A stretch of DNA of 50,117 bases from Porphyromonas cangingivalis (GTDB taxonomy: Bacteria > Bacteroidota > Bacteroidia > Bacteroidales > Paludibacteraceae). Below are positions 1 to 8,478 of the stretch, piece by piece (position 1 is the first letter of the stretch; the number at the start of each line of letters is the position of its first letter). Where the stretch lies: positions 1 through 50,117 of the forward strand of contig CAMDNO010000011.1 of NCBI GenBank assembly GCA_945902955.1. Reading direction: 5' to 3'. The translations under genes were made by a program, and so were the position numbers. The notes under the pieces were generated by a model. The model did not search any database and was not told the DNA's origin. It was given only the letters and a program-made list of their open reading frames with translations.

Positions 1-1997
1 ATTTTTGGTATCAATTGGTGATAGTATTTCCAGGCGCGGTCTCCATTGCCCAACATACACTCGGCAATGATAGCCCATGTGTTAGCATGACAGAAAATAG
101 CACCGTTTTCGCCCGTTCCTTTGTTATAGTGCGAAAGTGGGTCTTCGGGCGTTGGGAAATTTACGATGGAAGGCCATAGTTTTTTGATACCTAATTCGGT
201 ATCTAAAATTTCGCTTACCGAATCCATGGCAATGTTTTTCTTATTATCTTCCACCATGCCCGACATAACAGACCACGATTGGGTATTGATAAATATTTTT
301 GCTTCGTCCATTTCGGCAGTTCCAAGGTATTGTCCGTTGTCCATTACTGCACGACGGAACCATTTGCCATCCCACGCTTTGGTATTTACCACTTTTTGTA
401 ATTCGTTCCACAATGTCAAAAAACCATCTGCGTCCTCGCGTTTTCCTTTCAAAGTTGCCAATTCAGCCAATTGTGGCAACGCATAACCCAAGAACATAGC
501 CACCCAAATACTTTCGCCTTTGCCTTCAACGCACACTTTGTAAAGCATATCGTTCCAGTCGGAAGTCAACATCAATGGAAAACCGTTTGGACCCATATTC
601 TTTTTTGTGAAGCCAATGGATGCACAAAGATGTTCGTAAACAGTAGCTTCACCACCATCGTAAAAAGGAACTTTTACATCAAGAAATGAAGTACTTCCAT
701 CTTCCATCACAATATTCCAAGCCACAAGGATAGGCCAAATATGATTATCGGAATGCAAACGATTTAACGGTGGCATATTTTCCAATTTATAATAATAATG
801 GTTGGTATGTCCGTCTTTATACTGATTACCAAGCAATTCAATGAGTTTCAGTTTAGAACCTTCGTTGTCAATCGGTGTTTGTGAAAGCACATCTTGCGAG
901 GTATCGCGGAAACCTACGCCACGGAATGTGCCAGTTGCATAATACGATATATTGCGTGAAAACAAGAAATTACGCTGCGATTGATATGGATTCCAGATAT
1001 TGATTTCGCGCTCAGCATCTTTGTCGGGAATAGTACATTGGAAATGCTTCAAATAGCTATCCCATTCATTTTTAAGTGCAGCAAATGATTTCTCTACAAA
1101 ATCTTCTTTGCGGCAGCTTTCCAACGATTTAGCAATATCTTTTTCGGTCATTCCTGTACCTAGAAAAGTATTAATCGTTTCGGTTTGTCCGGGTTGCAGG
1201 GTTACTTTTAGTTGCAACGCACCGCAAGGGTCGCCGCCCATCAAGGTTGATTTGGTGCAACCGCCGTTTTCTATGGCAAAAGGATTGGATTCCGAACGAT
1301 ATGTGCCAATAAACTCGTCGCGGTCGCCATCATAAGCAAACAATTTTTTGTTTGAAGCCATATACACCAGGGGCGTTTCTTTCGGTCGTGGTTGCATTTC
1401 TACACCATAATGATAAATAATAGCTTCGTCCTTTTCATCAAAATTTACTTGCACCTGATGTTTGTTATAACACACCCACGACAGCTCGCGCATAAATTCC
1501 ATCATGCCAAATTCTACAAACGAAAAGAGGTCTAATTCTTTTACTTCGTTGCTGGTATTGGTCAATTTGAGGTTCCAAATAATACAATTCTCAAATTCAC
1601 CCACAAAATACAGCAATTCCGCTTTTACGCCTTTGTGTTCTGCCGTAAAGCGTGTGTATCCCATGCCGTGAGCCGATTGCCATTTTTCGGGCTTTACCAA
1701 AGCTGGCTCTGCAGTTGGACACCAATACTCGCCTGTTTTAGCATCGCGAATATAATTGTACAAACCCGAACGGTCAGTTGGCAAATGGAAAAAACGATAG
1801 CGATTGATACGCCATATTTGCGGTGTTTTATAAAAAGCTACTGCACCACCAGCGTGCGACATCATGGTGTGAAATGTGCCGTTGGAGAAATAGTTCATCC
1901 ACGGGCTGGGCGTGTCGTAACGTTTCATTACCACTTCTTGCGCCTGATCATCAAAGCAATAATATTCTTCCGGATTGTTTCTGTTGAATGTGCTCAT
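1..1997 (-). CDS. GH94 family glycoside phosphorylase (3' end outside window)
   Basis: An open minus-strand frame of about 665 codons starts at ATG 1995-1997 and runs off the left edge. GH94 enzymes split beta-linked disaccharides with phosphate in the cytoplasm, giving a sugar 1-phosphate and a free sugar. Visible motifs are GFRDTSQDVL in the middle, LHSDNHIWP, the SDWND motif (Asp480) that carries the catalytic acid in this family, and GENGAIFCHANTW near the truncated end, where phosphate-binding residues normally lie. There is no signal peptide, which fits a cytosolic enzyme. A full copy of the 55-bp promoter element ends 22 bp upstream of the start, so this gene is probably transcribed from its own promoter rather than only from the genes to the right. 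Substrate (cellobiose, chitobiose, laminaribiose or another) cannot be told from the sequence. Confidence 0.9.
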   Translation of the reverse strand, partial: MSTFNRNNPEEYYCFDDQAQEVVMKRYDTPSPWMNYFSNGTFHTMMSHAGGAVAFYKTPQIWRINRYRFFHLPTDRSGLYNYIRDAKTGEYWCPTAEPALVKPEKWQSAHGMGYTRFTAEHKGVKAELLYFVGEFENCIIWNLKLTNTSNEVKELDLFSFVEFGMMEFMRELSWVCYNKHQVQVNFDEKDEAIIYHYGVEMQPRPKETPLVYMASNKKLFAYDGDRDEFIGTYRSESNPFAIENGGCTKSTLMGGDPCGALQLKVTLQPGQTETINTFLGTGMTEKDIAKSLESCRKEDFVEKSFAALKNEWDSYLKHFQCTIPDKDAEREINIWNPYQSQRNFLFSRNISYYATGTFRGVGFRDTSQDVLSQTPIDNEGSKLKLIELLGNQYKDGHTNHYYYKLENMPPLNRLHSDNHIWPILVAWNIVMEDGSTSFLDVKVPFYDGGEATVYEHLCASIGFTKKNMGPNGFPLMLTSDWNDMLYKVCVEGKGESIWVAMFLGYALPQLAELATLKGKREDADGFLTLWNELQKVVNTKAWDGKWFRRAVMDNGQYLGTAEMDEAKIFINTQSWSVMSGMVEDNKKNIAMDSVSEILDTELGIKKLWPSIVNFPTPEDPLSHYNKGTGENGAIFCHANTWAIIAECMLGNGDRAWKYYHQLIPK

Positions 1998-2300
1998 ATA
2001 AATTAGTTTGTCATACTAACTTATACACACAATATTCCTTTTTATAACCTACAAAAGAATATGTTGTAAAACATTTCAGAGGAAAAGACCAAAGTTTGTA
2101 TTTTTAAGAAGTCTGGTCTACAAGGTAATATAATTTGTAAAATAAAGCAATAGAAATAAAATGAGTAACTATAAGATTATCAATAGTTTAAAATTTCAAT
2201 AACAACCCTATATTTATATCAACTATGTTCCGCAGTTGGGTATAAAAACCTACAACCGATGTTTGGCATATCGTCGCGCTATAGTAAAGTTGAAACAAAT
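1998..2300. other. Intergenic region between SemiSWEET and GH94 genes
   Basis: No credible gene lies in these roughly 300 bases. The left part holds the GH94 promoter element (2020-2074). About 2225-2285 is less AT-rich than its surroundings and reads like a repeat or old insertion fragment, but I could not identify it. No clear terminator was found for the SemiSWEET gene. Confidence 0.5.
2020..2074 (-). promoter_or_regulatory. 55-bp operator/promoter element upstream of GH94 gene
   Basis: Read on the minus strand: palindrome ATGTTTTACAACAT (2061-2074), 12 bp, GTTATAA, 15 bp, GTATAAG (2020-2026), then 22 bp to the ATG. It follows the same fixed geometry as the other copies in this window. 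The last box is continued by TTAG, a near match to the Bacteroidota -7 box TAnnTTTG. Confidence 0.75.
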
Positions 2301-2555
2301 TTACTTATATTTTATCTTCAAAATTAAGATAGTAATTGCAAAAACCAAGGTTATCGCATTGGCAATAATTATTGGTAAGTCGTTGCTAATAAGCCCATAA
2401 ACTAACCATAGAAAAACACCAATGGTAAATGTTAAATACATTACCAACGATAAATCCTTGGTTTGTTTGGTTTTAATTACTTTAATTGCCTGAGGCAAAA
2501 ATGAAATGGTTGTACAGAGTGCTGCAACAAAACCAATAATTGTTAGTGTGTTCAT
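2301..2555 (-). CDS. SemiSWEET / PQ-loop (MtN3) sugar transporter
   Basis: This is an 84-residue integral membrane protein with three predicted helices (about 4-22, 36-56, 62-80). The FLPQ motif (residues 19-22) is the PQ-loop signature of bacterial SemiSWEETs, which work as dimers moving sugars through the inner membrane by facilitated diffusion. The length is typical of the family. It lies between the GH95 and GH94 genes, about 240 bp and 300 bp away, so it may carry the sugar handled by GH94 or a product released by GH95. That link rests only on neighbourhood. Identification is strong and substrate unknown. Confidence 0.88.
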   Translation of the reverse strand: MNTLTIIGFVAALCTTISFLPQAIKVIKTKQTKDLSLVMYLTFTIGVFLWLVYGLISNDLPIIIANAITLVFAITILILKIKYK

Positions 2556-2798
2556 CTTTAAATATTTTATATGACGTGAGTTTTTATAATAATTGGACTT
2601 GAAGTTAGACTATTCTTTCAGCATTAAATGTTGTTTTTCTGTGTTTAACTCTTTTTGCAAGTTAGCGCACGTCTCGCTGAGATTAAAAGTTTATCATCGT
2701 CGTCGAGAGCGAAATATTAATGTATTCATTTGCAATAAAATCAGTACTTTGCAAATTTCAAATGATTACTTTCAAATAATGGATATTAAACTTTTTAA

Positions 2799-5279
2799 TT
2801 ATAAATTAGTTAGATACTTATTTTTATTCTTTTTCAATTCTAAAACTACTTTTTTTTCACCATAGCATACTGTGCATTTTTTGTCCTCCACGGAGCGTAA
2901 TATCACATTCTTTAGCTTGCCATTTTGCCATTCTATGTCCACTGTAATATTCCCACGTGCTTTCAGTCCTTGCACCTTGCCGCTTGCCCATGCCTTTGGC
3001 AATGCTGGCAAAAGTTCTATTAGATAGCCATCCTGCCAATTCCCCTGATGGCTTTGGAGCAACATTTCGGAAACAGCAGCTGTGAAACCCATATTTCCAT
3101 CTACCTGAAAGGGGGAATGTGCTGCCAATAAATTGTCGTACAAACCAGCCGACCCAGGCATATTGAGATAGTCAATTTCTTCGTTCGTACTGTGGTTAAT
3201 AAAATATTTAAATAATTTATATGCCTCCTCTGGTTGCTGTAAACGTGCCCAAAGTAACATGCGCCAAGTGGTAGCCCATTCGGTAAAGCCATATCCCCGT
3301 TTCAAAATTGTTTTTCCGACTGCCGTTGCCAAGGTTGGATTATCAGTAGGATGAACCAATCGACCGGGAAATGCGCCATACAAATGAGATAAATGACGAT
3401 GGGTGCTGTCCACAGCTTTCCATGGCTCTATCCATTCCTGAATAGTACCATCGGGAGCAATTTTCATTGGGTTGGAAAGTTTATTTAAACGCAAACTGAG
3501 CGAATCGGCAAAAGCAATATCCACTTTCAATATGTTGGCAGCTTCTATTGTATTGCTAAATAAATCTGTAACAATTTGTTGGTCAATAGCAGCACCAACA
3601 CTGTTACGATAATCTTTTCCATCTGTGTATATAAAATTAATTTCGGGCGAAACACTGGGCGTAACTACCAGCAAGCCATCTTTATAAGGACGAAGCACGC
3701 CCAAATAAAACCGACAAGCATCCTTCATAATGGGATAAGCATCCGTTTTTAAATATTGGTAATTGCCCGAAAAAAGAAATTGCTCGTATAAATTCTGACA
3801 CAACCATCCCGCACTACCTGTCCACAACCACCGCGGTGCTGCATAGCCCCAAATGTTGGTGTACAACTGCACAAAAAAACCATTGGTATTAAAGTACATT
3901 TTTGCAGTTAAGCTACCTGGCACTCTTAGAAAATTGAGATATTTGACCAACGGCGAAATACATGTACTCAAATTAGTAGATCCCGCTGGCCAATAATTCA
4001 TTTGTAGATTTATATCCGTATGATAATCGCTGTCCCAAGGTGGATTTGGCTTGTCATTCCAAATTCCTTGCAAGTTAGCAGGTAAATTTTCGCCTCGCGA
4101 GGAGCTTATTAGCAAGTACCTTCCGTAGTTAAATAATAAAGATTCTAAGCCATTATCAGCACCATTATTGATATTTATGTTGTTTTCGGCATAATTACGA
4201 AGCCTTAAATCTGTAGGTAATTGGCTGTTACTTTTGTTAGTTGGTAATATCAATTTTACAGTTGAAAACAGAGCGGAATAATCGTTTATATGCCTTTTCA
4301 ACAATTTGCTATACCCAATTTCGGTGGCTGCAATTAGTTGATTTGCAGTTGTTTCTGTCGGATTTATATCAGTCAGCACATTGGGGTACTGCATTTGATA
4401 ATTGGTGTTGGCTGCCAATAATAGCGTTATTTCAGTGGCATCATTCACCGAAACCGTTTTGCCCGAAACGCTCTTTGGGGTTTTAGATATGATGCGCAAA
4501 TGTGCTTCGTATTTTAATCCGCTGTCAGCCATTGTTCCACTATAAACGATGTCATTTTGATTGTTAATAGTTATTTTCCCATCTTTCAATTCGGGAATAA
4601 TGTCTTCCACATCCACAGATAATTTACCTCGTTTGCTGGCAGATAAATGTATGACCATTACCTTATCAGGATAACTGCAAAAATAGCTTCGGCTATATTT
4701 TACGCCATTAACACTGTACTGTACAGCTGCAATACCAGTTTCTAAATTCAACTCACGTCTGTAATTTTCAACCCTTCCATTTTGGTTTCTAAAATGTATT
4801 TTCACATCACCAAAAGGTTGGTAAGCACCAAAATCTACGCGTGACGTTGCTCCGTTATATTTCAAATATCCGGCTTGTTTGTATATAGAATCGGCTTTGG
4901 GTATATTCCCTTGCAGCAATAGTTTGTTTATCAGAGGTATTGCCGCCATAAGGTCAGTGTTTTCATTTTCATTGACTTTGCCTGTCCACATCGATTTTTC
5001 GTTAAACTGAATGCGTTCATCCACTATTCCACCAAAAACCATTGCACCCAATTTGCCATTTCCAATAGGTAGAGCTTGACGCATCCAACGTGCAGCAGGC
5101 TGTTTGTACCAAAGTTTGGTTTCGCTTAGTGCAAATCCACTTCCATTTACATCTTTGCAAGACTCATAAGAAATAGAGTCTTGCAAACATTGGGACTTAG
5201 ATGAAAAATGTGCATTAGTATTTATTAATGAAGAAAGAAGCAATCCAGCGAATAAGCATAATTTTTTTTGTAATAACAT
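2799..5279 (-). CDS. GH95 family alpha-L-fucosidase-like glycoside hydrolase
   Basis: An 826-residue protein with an N-terminal signal peptide (KKLCLFAGLLLSSLINTNA), so probably periplasmic. GH95 enzymes are inverting alpha-1,2-L-fucosidases or alpha-L-galactosidases. Family landmarks in order: LPIGNGKLGAMVFGG (near residue 71), the TDINLQMNYWP segment (421-431), TPSVSPE with the presumed general acid Glu546, and QVDGNMGF with Asp727, matching the base region of the Bifidobacterium enzyme. In that enzyme the middle segment reads N-I-N. Here it is Asp422-Ile-Asn424, which may alter catalysis or specificity. There is no T9SS domain at the C terminus. No copy of the 55-bp promoter element was found upstream; the region up to rpiB contains a repeat remnant. 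The call to family is strong; the exact sugar removed is not known. Confidence 0.92.
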   Translation of the reverse strand: MLLQKKLCLFAGLLLSSLINTNAHFSSKSQCLQDSISYESCKDVNGSGFALSETKLWYKQPAARWMRQALPIGNGKLGAMVFGGIVDERIQFNEKSMWTGKVNENENTDLMAAIPLINKLLLQGNIPKADSIYKQAGYLKYNGATSRVDFGAYQPFGDVKIHFRNQNGRVENYRRELNLETGIAAVQYSVNGVKYSRSYFCSYPDKVMVIHLSASKRGKLSVDVEDIIPELKDGKITINNQNDIVYSGTMADSGLKYEAHLRIISKTPKSVSGKTVSVNDATEITLLLAANTNYQMQYPNVLTDINPTETTANQLIAATEIGYSKLLKRHINDYSALFSTVKLILPTNKSNSQLPTDLRLRNYAENNININNGADNGLESLLFNYGRYLLISSSRGENLPANLQGIWNDKPNPPWDSDYHTDINLQMNYWPAGSTNLSTCISPLVKYLNFLRVPGSLTAKMYFNTNGFFVQLYTNIWGYAAPRWLWTGSAGWLCQNLYEQFLFSGNYQYLKTDAYPIMKDACRFYLGVLRPYKDGLLVVTPSVSPEINFIYTDGKDYRNSVGAAIDQQIVTDLFSNTIEAANILKVDIAFADSLSLRLNKLSNPMKIAPDGTIQEWIEPWKAVDSTHRHLSHLYGAFPGRLVHPTDNPTLATAVGKTILKRGYGFTEWATTWRMLLWARLQQPEEAYKLFKYFINHSTNEEIDYLNMPGSAGLYDNLLAAHSPFQVDGNMGFTAAVSEMLLQSHQGNWQDGYLIELLPALPKAWASGKVQGLKARGNITVDIEWQNGKLKNVILRSVEDKKCTVCYGEKKVVLELKKNKNKYLTNL

Positions 5280-5592
5280 AACAAAATATTTAATGATTAA
5301 TAGTGTTTAAATAAGTTAGTAAACTGTGTAAATTGCAACTCGATACTAGGTCTGTGTTTTACATGATTAATTGAAATCAACAATCTTATTTATTTTTATT
5401 TCTGCAAAATTATCACCCGCTCGCCTTAACCTCTTAATTCAACGCTTGTACGCTGGTCGTAGTCTCCATACTACGACCGATGGTTATTAAAGCTCTGAAT
5501 TTAAATATTTAAACATTTAATATGCAAAGCAGGTGTAGTGCTTCTATAACAACATACTAGGTAAAGAGACAAGACTTTTTTATGCGTGTATG
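5280..5592. other. Intergenic region with repeat and gene-tail remnant
   Basis: No gene is seen. Bases 5398-5417 are identical to the last 20 bases of the leaderless beta-helix gene at 6244-6263, suggesting the tail of a lost or duplicated copy. A hairpin repeat follows at 5455-5478. The rest is AT-rich and holds the upstream region of the GH95 gene, with no recognisable promoter box. Confidence 0.5.
5440..5512. repeat. REP-like hairpin repeat, copy 1
   Basis: The core GGTCGTAGT / ACTACGACC is a perfect 9-bp inverted repeat with a 6-base loop at 5455-5478. It is flanked by TGTACGCT on the left and by TTAAAGCTC on the right. A second copy with the same core and flanks lies at 6152-6222, so rpiB is bracketed by the pair. 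This layout resembles extragenic palindromes spread by REP-associated transposases; that origin is an inference. Confidence 0.65.
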
Positions 5593-6036
5593 TTATTTTT
5601 GATTGTTTTCGTAATTAGAAATTTTTAATATTCTGTTTGTATGTCGTCCTCCTTCAAATTCAGTATTTAACCACACATCAATAATCATTTTGGCGAGTTC
5701 AATTCCTACAACTCTTGCTCCTATAGATAAAATATTTGTATCATTGTGTTCTCTGGATAACTTAGCCGAATAGGGTTCACTGCATACAACAGCACGAATA
5801 CCTTTTACTTTATTGGCACTAATAGAAATACCCACACCGGTACCACAAAAAATTAATCCTTTATCGCAAACTCCTTGTGTCACGGCTTCACCCACTTTAA
5901 ACCCAAAATCGCAATAATCAATGCGAGATTCCGTATGAGTCCCAAAATCTTTTAATTGATACCCCTTTTCTATTAAGTATTTTTTAATATCTTCTTTAAA
6001 TACAAAAGCTGCATGATCTGATCCAATTGCTATCAT
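5593..6036 (-). CDS. rpiB: RpiB/LacAB-type sugar-phosphate isomerase
   Basis: A 147-residue cytosolic enzyme of the RpiB family, which interconverts ribose 5-phosphate and ribulose 5-phosphate; relatives act on allose 6-phosphate or galactose 6-phosphate. Visible residues are GSDHA at the start (Asp7, His8), CGTGVGIS with the catalytic Cys64, and SREHND (94-99) containing the ring-opening His97. Length is normal for the family. It is set inside the glycan locus rather than near housekeeping genes and is bracketed by two hairpin repeats, so it could serve a locus-specific sugar rather than the pentose pathway. The inverted repeat GAATCT-N7-AGATTC sits 35 bp before its start. Confidence 0.9.
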   Translation of the reverse strand: MIAIGSDHAAFVFKEDIKKYLIEKGYQLKDFGTHTESRIDYCDFGFKVGEAVTQGVCDKGLIFCGTGVGISISANKVKGIRAVVCSEPYSAKLSREHNDTNILSIGARVVGIELAKMIIDVWLNTEFEGGRHTNRILKISNYENNQK

Positions 6037-6070
6037 GATTATTTATTTTGATATTGATGAATAAGGTTAC

Positions 6071-6089
6071 GAATCTTAGATACAGATTC
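6071..6089. promoter_or_regulatory. Inverted repeat upstream of rpiB
   Basis: GAATCT and AGATTC are separated by 7 bases, with TTAC and GTAA continuing the symmetry outside after a one-base bulge. The position, 35 bp before the rpiB start, would suit an operator, but no second copy was found in the window to support that. Confidence 0.3.
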
Positions 6090-6151
6090 GGTAATAGTAA
6101 AGTCTTTGCTGAAAAGACTTGAAGTTCCACCCCGCTCACCGTAGCCTGAAA

Positions 6152-6222
6152 TTGGTGCTGTACGCTGGTCGTAGTCTCCATACTACGACCGGTGTAAATT
6201 AAAGCTCCAGCTTTAAATATTC
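6152..6222. repeat. REP-like hairpin repeat, copy 2
   Basis: Second copy of the element, with the GGTCGTAGT / ACTACGACC hairpin at 6167-6190, the same TGTACGCT left flank and TTAAAGCTC right flank. The open frame that crosses it on the minus strand (about 5996-6232) is judged to be spurious, since it is mostly the repeat and the rpiB leader. Confidence 0.65.
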
Positions 6223-6241
6223 TATTCATCACTTTAAAATT

Positions 6242-8362
6242 CTATTTCTGCAAAATTATCACCGACTCAAACGCACCAACTTCTACCGTTCCACTCAATA
6301 CATTCCCTTTCAAATCCGTATATATCAAATCGGAAGGAACGTCAAACGATTTTGGTTCGGCAGTTTCGTTGATAAAAATGTGCGATTGTTGTCCGCCGGC
6401 ATCATGGTTAGGAGTGGAAATGATGGTGGAAGCGGCATCTTGTCCGTAATGTTTTTGCCACGATTTTAAGTTATATTCCTTGAAAATACGCACATCGTCT
6501 TTGTAAGTCAGTTCAATAATCGGAAACGGATAATAGGGATTGGCATAGAGGTTTTTATCCAACAATCCGGGTACAAAATTCTCACGAATACGGCATTCAA
6601 CAAATAAAGCCCGCTGGTCGCGCTTTTTGGCAAATAGGATATTATCGTAAGCTTCGCAACCAATTAAAGTATCGGGCATAAAGTATTCGGAGAAAACCAA
6701 TCCCATTTGATTGTTGTAGAGCGTATTACCCGTAATTGTTTGATGATGCGCTTCGTCGTTGATTAAAATTCCACCTACAGTTCCTACCACTGTATTATTT
6801 TCGATAGTAATATGGTGACATTTATTGTCGGTGTAAATGCCGTAACCGTAGGCCAAATCGTTAGCAGTGGCCACACAACTGCCAATGGCATCGATAATGA
6901 TATTATTCCGAAGGATATTGTGGTGTGTGTAATCTTCGTTTTGCGCCCAGCAATAGAGCGCACCGCCATCGTTCATGTGCAGGAGCGAGTTTTTAATCAC
7001 ATTGCATTCGGCTATGCTGTATGTGCCATCGACACGTATGCCGGCGTATCCGCTTTGGTCAACATAGTTGTAAGCCACACGGTTGTTGGTCGATTCTAGT
7101 TTTAGCGCTTTGGCTTCTGCATTTACAAATGGCATAATTTTGGGTATGTAAATTTCAGAAACAATCTTACCAAGAGACATTTCCAATGCTTCAATTACAA
7201 ATTTCTCGTCGGGATAAGGAAGATTTACCAGTTTTTTAATTTTATCTGAATAATCTAATGGGATATTCCATTTAGCAATCTCGCCATAAGTAGCTGCACT
7301 GATTTTATAAACCACTTCGGTTTTAAGAATGGCAATGCCAATGCCGTTGTTTACGCCATCGAACCCATAACCCGGCTCCAGACCGCAGCGCAAAACGGTA
7401 TTGTATTCAATTACATTGTTGGAGCTTTCTAAGGTTGAGATGCCACGTCCACGAATGTCCTTAATTGTGTTTTTTGTAATGCTGTAATTGCCAGAGTTTA
7501 TTTCCAAACAAATACCATAAACGTTAACGTCGTTGATAGTACAGTCGGAAATGGAAATGTGTGAACTATTGCCAAGTCCGAGAATAGCAGCATTTTCGTA
7601 TTTTTCGATTTGCAAATTTGAAATAGAAATATGCGAAACATTTTCGCCAATTGTAATGCCGTTTTTATAGGTTACAGCTTCCACTTTCATTAATTCGGGA
7701 GTTATGGTATTTTCCGTTTTTACGAATAATTTTTTGGTTTTTTCGTCCCAAAACCAATGTCCTTCTTCGGTCAAAAACTCCAATTTGTTATCCAATAAAT
7801 AGCCGTAACGTGGATTGCACTGATACATCATGTTATCAGCAAAGGTAATTTTACCATCTTCGTGAGCTCCAACTAAGGCTGTTTCGTATTGCCAATTTAC
7901 GGCGCGTATACGAACAGTTGCACCTGCCAGATTGAAGGGTAAGTTCAGGTGCTGATTATCTACCAGATTACGTTTATCGCCACTTTCAATACTGTAAAAT
8001 CCCTTTGCTGGAATGCGTGCCAGGTCTTTCAGTTGATTGTTGACAAAAAACTGATACGCTTTTTGCGGCATGTCAGCCACATACATTCCGTTATTTAGCG
8101 AAATAAAATTAGAAGGACAAATCGCTCCTGTAATCACGGGCTTTGCACCTTCGCCATACGAACTTATTGCTATGGGGTTGGTTTCGGTACCCGATTGTTG
8201 GATAAGCAACTCGCCGGCAAACGAATCGCCACAACGAAAGTGCACTTGGTCACCAACTTTTAAAACGGTAGTGTTTAATTTATCAATGCTTTTCCAAGCA
8301 TTTTTTTCGCTCAATCCGTTATTCGAATCGTTGCCAGCAGCCGAAATATAATATTTTGTCAT
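6242..8362 (-). CDS. Right-handed beta-helix protein without signal peptide (paralogue 1)
   Basis: A 706-residue protein that begins directly with YYISAAGNDSNNG, the opening of the beta-helix domain, with no leader. Such parallel beta-helix proteins include polysaccharide lyases, hydrolases and epimerases of uncertain specificity. The middle carries many NNxI/NNTV-type helix rungs, plus SGYAGIRVDGTYS and MNDGGALYCW, which are shared with the two secreted paralogues at 15565-17508 and 26470-28821. The C-terminal strand region (ending FESVIILQK) looks complete and there is no T9SS domain. It lies between MFS transporter and rpiB genes, both cytoplasmic functions, which supports an intracellular enzyme acting on imported oligosaccharides. 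An ATG further upstream encoding a leader was looked for and not found. Confidence 0.8.
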   Translation of the reverse strand: MTKYYISAAGNDSNNGLSEKNAWKSIDKLNTTVLKVGDQVHFRCGDSFAGELLIQQSGTETNPIAISSYGEGAKPVITGAICPSNFISLNNGMYVADMPQKAYQFFVNNQLKDLARIPAKGFYSIESGDKRNLVDNQHLNLPFNLAGATVRIRAVNWQYETALVGAHEDGKITFADNMMYQCNPRYGYLLDNKLEFLTEEGHWFWDEKTKKLFVKTENTITPELMKVEAVTYKNGITIGENVSHISISNLQIEKYENAAILGLGNSSHISISDCTINDVNVYGICLEINSGNYSITKNTIKDIRGRGISTLESSNNVIEYNTVLRCGLEPGYGFDGVNNGIGIAILKTEVVYKISAATYGEIAKWNIPLDYSDKIKKLVNLPYPDEKFVIEALEMSLGKIVSEIYIPKIMPFVNAEAKALKLESTNNRVAYNYVDQSGYAGIRVDGTYSIAECNVIKNSLLHMNDGGALYCWAQNEDYTHHNILRNNIIIDAIGSCVATANDLAYGYGIYTDNKCHHITIENNTVVGTVGGILINDEAHHQTITGNTLYNNQMGLVFSEYFMPDTLIGCEAYDNILFAKKRDQRALFVECRIRENFVPGLLDKNLYANPYYPFPIIELTYKDDVRIFKEYNLKSWQKHYGQDAASTIISTPNHDAGGQQSHIFINETAEPKSFDVPSDLIYTDLKGNVLSGTVEVGAFESVIILQK

Positions 8363-8441
8363 TTGAGAATAAGAAATTTAGAAAATATGAGAATTAATAC
8401 ACGATAGCAATAAGAAAATCTCTCTTATTCCCCCTCTTTCT

Positions 8442-8461
8442 CCCTCTCCACTTGGAGAGGG
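8442..8461. terminator. Hairpin downstream of the MFS transporter gene
   Basis: CCCTCTCC-ACTT-GGAGAGGG is a perfect 8-bp stem just past the transporter stop codon (transcript on the minus strand). There is no clear T tract, so it may be a pausing hairpin or one of the widespread CTCTCC-type genomic repeats instead of a true terminator. Confidence 0.4.
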
Positions 8462-8478
8462 TTGGGGTGAGGTCGGGG

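Noticed and set aside
1-2006. Several plus-strand open frames of 66-123 codons
   Set aside because: They are antisense to the GH94 gene, which has clear family motifs throughout.
2556-2798. Possible insertion-sequence remnant in the gap between SemiSWEET and GH95
   Set aside because: A short CG-richer patch (about 2660-2720) stands out, but no inverted repeats or protein remnant support it.
5280-5400. Copy of the 55-bp element upstream of the GH95 gene
   Set aside because: Only scattered partial matches such as CATGT and ACACAG were found, with wrong spacing.
5996-6232. 78-codon minus-strand open frame overlapping the rpiB start
   Set aside because: It is made of the hairpin repeat and the rpiB leader, and resembles no protein.
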